Shown: positions 5,986-8,795 of the stretch, in pieces
How positions within the stretch are numbered: the stretch's first letter is position 1
Layout: the number at the start of each line of letters is the position of its first letter
DNA from: Acidobacteriaceae bacterium
GTDB taxonomy: Bacteria; Acidobacteriota; Terriglobia; Terriglobales; Acidobacteriaceae
DNA: 8,795 bases
Direction of reading: 5' to 3'
Assembly: GCA_030039895.1 (NCBI GenBank)
Contig: JASHUR010000098.1
Location: forward strand, 1 to 8,795
Program-made: the position numbers and the translations under genes
The notes under the pieces: generated by a model
Databases searched by the model: none
What the model was told of the DNA's origin: nothing
The model's input: only the letters and a program-made list of their open reading frames with translations

Positions 5986-6746
5986 CTGACTCGAATAGTA
6001 AGCACTCTCTTGAACTAGTTTCCCCCCAGGCTCAACTCGAAAGCTCCATGCCGGCGCGGAGCGCACAATCTGTCCGCGTCGTCATCGCTGACTCGCAGTC
6101 CATCTACCGCGTCGGCATGCAGAAGATCTTCTCCGCCGAGCAAGATCTCCACATCGTCGCCCAGGTGGATAAGCTCGATACACTCCGGACCCTGAGCCTC
6201 GACCCGCCCGCTGACGTTCTCATCCTCGAAGGCAATCTCCTCATCGGCACAACAGACGCAATTCCCGAAATCGTCGGCCTCTTCCCGGAGATCAAAATCA
6301 TCGTCCAGACCGCCAACTCCGACGAAAACCACACCGTCGAGCTCTACCGTAAAGGCGTGCGCGGCATCATCCCGCGCTCCATTTCGCCCGAGCTCCTCAT
6401 CCGCTGCGTCCGCAAAATCGCTGTTGGCGAAACCTGGATCGACAACCAGTCCGTCAACTGGGTCATTGAGGCATATCGCGCCCAGGCCGTCGCGCTCACT
6501 GATCCGCGCCTCCAGCCGCGCCTCTCCGCCAAAGAGCTCTCCATCATTGCCCTCATCACCCAGGGCAAGCGTAATAAGGAGATCGCCTTCCAACTCGGCA
6601 CCACCGAGCAGGTCATCAAGAACTACCTGCGCAAGATTTACGAGAAACTCGGCGTCTCCGACCGCCTTGAGCTGGCTCTCTACTGCCTCCACCACCAGCT
6701 CGACAAAAAGGCCAGGGAAGCTGCTAAGCCCGCCGCTGAAGCCTGA
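5982..6746 (+). CDS. LuxR/NarL-family regulator with a degenerate receiver domain
   Basis: This 254-residue protein has a receiver domain at about 31-150 and a LuxR-type helix-turn-helix at 181-238 (LSAKELSIIALITQGKRNKEI, then TTEQVIKNYLRKIYEKLGVSDR). A disordered 30-residue N-terminus precedes the receiver. In NarL-like receivers the phosphoacceptor Asp lies in a LLDxxMP strand; here the equivalent is ILEGNLL, with Glu83. The acidic pocket reads ADS (Asp37, then Ser38 in place of the second acid), and the switch Lys is Arg132 (GIIPRS). Thr110 is kept. This points to a receiver that is not phosphorylated, or one held active by Glu. Translation is coupled to PilZ by ATGA. No partner kinase gene lies nearby. 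Confidence 0.88.
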   Translation: MTDSNSKHSLELVSPQAQLESSMPARSAQSVRVVIADSQSIYRVGMQKIFSAEQDLHIVAQVDKLDTLRTLSLDPPADVLILEGNLLIGTTDAIPEIVGLFPEIKIIVQTANSDENHTVELYRKGVRGIIPRSISPELLIRCVRKIAVGETWIDNQSVNWVIEAYRAQAVALTDPRLQPRLSAKELSIIALITQGKRNKEIAFQLGTTEQVIKNYLRKIYEKLGVSDRLELALYCLHHQLDKKAREAAKPAAEA

Positions 6747-6800
6747 CATCGCGCACCCTGCCGCACGCTTTGTCCGGCTCCAGCAGTCCGGGCAGCTTCG

Positions 6801-6834
6801 TTGCTCTCCACCTGCCAGAGCATCGACTTGCTCT
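6801..6834 (+). repeat. Alternative hairpins after the response regulator gene
   Basis: TTGCTCTC occurs at 6801-6808 and again at 6828-6835. Between them AGAGCA (6817-6822) is complementary to both, giving two mutually exclusive 6-bp stems with loops of 9 and 6 bases. A terminator or attenuator-like role is possible, but no U-run follows. Confidence 0.3.
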
Positions 6835-6919
6835 CTACCCCTGCAAGCACCTTGCCATCGCCAAAGCCCTTCTTCCCTCTCTAAACTCAACAAAATCCGC
6901 CACTGCGCCATAGCCCCAC

Positions 6920-6955
6920 TGTCCGTTTTCGAAAACCCCTGTCCGCTACCGAACA
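6920..6955. promoter_or_regulatory. Two tandem 16-bp dyads (TGTCCG-N4-CGAAMA), candidate operator
   Basis: TGTCCG-tttt-CGAAAA (6920-6935) and TGTCCG-ctac-CGAACA (6940-6955) share the same half-site, the same four-base spacer and the same right half, and start exactly 20 bp apart (about two helical turns). The first also contains the perfect 12-bp palindrome GTTTTCGAAAAC (6925-6936). Same-face tandem dyads are the usual layout for cooperative binding by a dimeric regulator. Which protein binds is unknown; the helix-turn-helix regulator next door is one candidate. Confidence 0.5.
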
Positions 6956-6982
6956 CTTCATCGCCTCGTCATCCTGACCAGC

Positions 6983-7136
6983 TATCGGCCATTGGCCATT
7001 GCCTATTGGCTACTGGCTGTCGGCTATTGGCTGTTGCCTATTGGCTACCCGCTGTTGCGTGTTGGCCATTGGCTACTGGCTACCGGCTATTGGCTGTTGC
7101 CTGTCGGCTACTGGCTATCGGCTATCGGCTATTGGC
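6983..7136 (+). repeat. Array of 22 in-phase degenerate heptamers (consensus TRYYGSC)
   Basis: Twenty-two consecutive 7-bp units run without any insertion or deletion. Counts: TATTGGC five times, TATCGGC three, TACTGGC three, CATTGGC, TGTCGGC and TGTTGCC two each, and five single variants. Most differences are transitions at positions 1 to 4, with occasional G/C swaps at position 6. A weak higher-order period of 63 bp (nine units) is visible: units 5, 7 and 8 equal units 14, 16 and 17. A degraded 23rd unit (TGTACTC) follows. All three plus frames stay open and give permuted seven-residue repeats such as AIGYWLL. Confidence 0.95.
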
Positions 7137-7151
7137 TGTACTCTGGTACGC

Positions 7152-8768
7152 ATGAAATTCTCCCGCCGCTCTGTCCTCGCAATGCTTGCCGCCGCTGGCC
7201 CCGGACTCTGGGCCAAATCCAGCCCCGCGCTCGCCGCCCAAAACCAGACCCAGTCCGCGCAGCTCCCGCCCGAGACTCCCGCCGACTACCAGCATCCCGC
7301 CGGATCCGAAATCCCTCCCGGCCCCTTCAAGGGCACGCGCGAATCCCTCAAGCAATACGAGGTACCCGACTGGTTCCGTGACGCCAAGTTCGGCATGTGG
7401 GCGCACTGGGGCCCGCAGTCCGCCATCGAAGACGGCGACTGGTACGCCCGCAACATGTACATCCAGGGCTCCGACCAGTACAACTACCACATCCAGAAGT
7501 ACGGCCCGCAGTCCAAGTTCGGATACAAGGACACCATCCCCGCATGGAAGGCGCAGGACTTCGACCCTGCCGCGCTCATCAAGCTCTACAAGGCCGCCGG
7601 AGCCAAATACTTCATGTCCATGGCCGTCCACCACGACAACTTCGACCTCTGGAACTCCCGTTACCAGCGCTGGAACGCCTACAACATGGGCCCCCACAAA
7701 GACATCGTCCTCGCCTGGCGAGACGCCGTCCGCGCCGTCGATCTTCCCTTCGGCGTCTCCGAGCACCTATGGATCACCTATAAGTGGTTCTCTGTCTCCC
7801 ACGGCTCCGACTCCACCGGCCCCTACGCCGGAGTCCCCTACGACGGTGCCGACCCCGCCAACCAGGGCCTCTACGTCGCCTCCGACCAGATCTGGTCCTC
7901 CGACCTCGACTGGACCGAGAACGGCATCCCCACCTGGTGGCGTCAGCACTGGTTCGAGCGCATCAAGGACCTCGTCGACCACGCCCAGCCCGACTTCCTC
8001 TACTCCGACGGCCAGCTCCCCTTCGAGTACTACGGATACAATCTCGTCGCCCACCTCTATAACGTCAGCGCCGCCCGCCACGCAGGCAAAACCCAGGCCG
8101 TCTACTTCTCCAAGCGCTTCCAGGACGGCGAGTCCGGCATCTGCGTCAACGACCACGAGCGCTCCATCATCGACACCATCGCCCCGCGCCCCTGGCAAAC
8201 CGACACCTGCATCGGACAGTGGCACTACAAGCTCGGCCAGAAATACAAAACGCCGAAAGAAGTCATCGACATGCTCGCCGACATCGTCCCCCGCAACGGC
8301 AACCTCATGCTCAACGTCCCGCTGCCCGCCAGCGGACACCCCGACCCTGAAGAGCTCGCCATCGTCGCCGCCATTACTGAGTGGATGCAGGCCAACGGCG
8401 AGGCCATCTTCTCGACGCGCCCTTGGAAAATCGCCGCCGAAGGTCCGCCCGCCATCGCCAATGCCGCCGAAGCCAACGCCGGATTCAACGAGTCCGCACG
8501 CCGCGCCCTCACAGCCGAGGACATACGCTTCACCACCAAAGGAACGACCCTCTACGCCCTCGTCATGGGCTGGCCCAAATACAAATTCACCATCAAGTCG
8601 CTCGCGCAGAACACGGCCTTGCGCGTCGGCAAAATCGAGAATGTTGAGCTGGTCGCCAACAACCGCAAACTCACCTTCGAACAAACCACCGACGGACTCA
8701 CCATCTACCTCCCCGACACCGCACCCTCAAAATACGGAAACACCTTCCGCATCACGGGCGCCATCTAG
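7152..8768 (+). CDS. Alpha-L-fucosidase, GH29 family, Tat-exported
   Basis: This 538-residue protein is a glycoside hydrolase that releases terminal alpha-L-fucose by a retaining mechanism outside the cytoplasm. It opens with a twin-arginine signal (SRRSVLAML, cut near PALA-AQ at about 28). GH29 landmarks follow: FGMWAHWGPQS (80-90), GDWYARNMY (95-103), MAVHHDNFDLWNS (157-169), the nucleophile Asp286 in DFLYSDGQ, PWQTDTCIG (347-355) and IVPRNGNLMLNVPL (378-391). A C-terminal beta domain begins after about 425. Glu336 in NDHERSI is a possible acid/base, by inference. I start at 7152: an in-frame ATG at 6999 would translate the heptamer array and bury the Tat signal. No Shine-Dalgarno sequence is visible. 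The neighbours offer no sugar-uptake partners, so it stands alone here. Confidence 0.92.
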   Translation: MKFSRRSVLAMLAAAGPGLWAKSSPALAAQNQTQSAQLPPETPADYQHPAGSEIPPGPFKGTRESLKQYEVPDWFRDAKFGMWAHWGPQSAIEDGDWYARNMYIQGSDQYNYHIQKYGPQSKFGYKDTIPAWKAQDFDPAALIKLYKAAGAKYFMSMAVHHDNFDLWNSRYQRWNAYNMGPHKDIVLAWRDAVRAVDLPFGVSEHLWITYKWFSVSHGSDSTGPYAGVPYDGADPANQGLYVASDQIWSSDLDWTENGIPTWWRQHWFERIKDLVDHAQPDFLYSDGQLPFEYYGYNLVAHLYNVSAARHAGKTQAVYFSKRFQDGESGICVNDHERSIIDTIAPRPWQTDTCIGQWHYKLGQKYKTPKEVIDMLADIVPRNGNLMLNVPLPASGHPDPEELAIVAAITEWMQANGEAIFSTRPWKIAAEGPPAIANAAEANAGFNESARRALTAEDIRFTTKGTTLYALVMGWPKYKFTIKSLAQNTALRVGKIENVELVANNRKLTFEQTTDGLTIYLPDTAPSKYGNTFRITGAI

Positions 8769-8795
8769 GAGGTCTTCATCTGCTTCTCCTTAAGA

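Larger units (their letters stand above)
6747..7151. other. 405-bp non-coding region upstream of the fucosidase gene
   Basis: No credible gene lies here. Left to right it holds a pair of alternative hairpins (6801-6834), two tandem 16-bp dyads (6920-6955) and a heptamer repeat array (6983-7136) that ends 15 bp before the fucosidase ATG. I found no good -35/-10 pair and no U-tailed terminator for the regulator gene. Plus-strand frames are open through the array only because the heptamer contains no stop codon in that direction. Confidence 0.7.

Noticed and set aside
6015..6956. Long minus-strand open frame opposite the LuxR-type regulator
   Set aside because: Its Glu/Asp/Gly-rich composition is that of an antisense shadow, with no recognisable domain.
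6983..7136. CRISPR array interpretation of the tandem repeats
   Set aside because: Units are 7 bp with no spacers, and there are no cas genes in the window.
8765..8790. AAGGAG followed by ATG AAG ACC TCC TAG on the minus strand (four-codon ORF)
   Set aside because: The ribosome site is good but the ORF encodes only MKTS and overlaps the fucosidase stop. It is most likely coincidence.
8767..8790. AGGAG...CTCCT inverted repeat after the fucosidase stop
   Set aside because: Only five pairs, a 14-base loop and no U-run before the window ends. It cannot be called a terminator.
7186..8793. Long Pro/Ser/Thr-rich open frame overlapping the fucosidase on the same strand
   Set aside because: It is a shadow frame produced by the C-rich third codon positions. 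The overlapping frame has clear GH29 motifs.

Overview
The window looks like a chromosomal stretch from a high-GC soil-type bacterium, most likely an Acidobacteriota (Terriglobia-like) genome. I infer this from the gene set: a PadR-type repressor heading a small membrane-protein operon, a secreted TPR protein with a carboxypeptidase-regulatory-like N-terminal domain, a secreted DUF4440/NTF2-like protein, a PilZ plus LuxR-type regulator pair, and a Tat-exported GH29 alpha-L-fucosidase. Codons are strongly C-ending. No rRNA, tRNA, CRISPR array, transposase or phage gene was seen.

Layout. Positions 1-96 hold the start of a minus-strand gene that leaves the window. A plus-strand secreted alpha/beta hydrolase (288-1190) faces a compact minus-strand operon of four genes (3348 to 1252): PadR regulator, seven-helix DUF2306-like membrane protein, VOC/glyoxalase-fold protein and a four-helix membrane protein. 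The operon starts in a perfect 9-bp inverted repeat that overlaps the PadR start codon, so autoregulation is likely. A Rho-independent terminator just upstream ends the next minus-strand gene, a secreted TPR protein (4570-3437). Upstream of that lie a hairpin that could hide a strong Shine-Dalgarno sequence, a doubtful 39-codon leader ORF, and a secreted NTF2-like gene (5337-4885) with a near-consensus sigma-70 promoter.

From 5338 to 5622 a divergent regulatory region carries several palindromes. To its right the plus strand has a PilZ gene (5623-5985) overlapping by ATGA a LuxR-family response regulator (5982-6746). The receiver domain of that regulator has lost its phosphoacceptor Asp (Glu instead), the second acidic-pocket residue and the switch Lys. 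The pair reads as a c-di-GMP-linked module that may not depend on phosphorylation.

The 405-bp gap at 6747-7151 is the most unusual non-coding part. It holds two mutually exclusive hairpins, two tandem 16-bp dyads spaced exactly 20 bp apart, and then 22 uninterrupted, in-phase copies of a degenerate heptamer (TRYYGSC) ending 15 bp before the ATG of the fucosidase gene (7152-8768). I see no clearly new multi-gene system. The best leads are the heptamer array with the adjacent tandem dyads, the PilZ/pseudo-receiver pair, and the PadR operator overlapping an apparently leaderless start.
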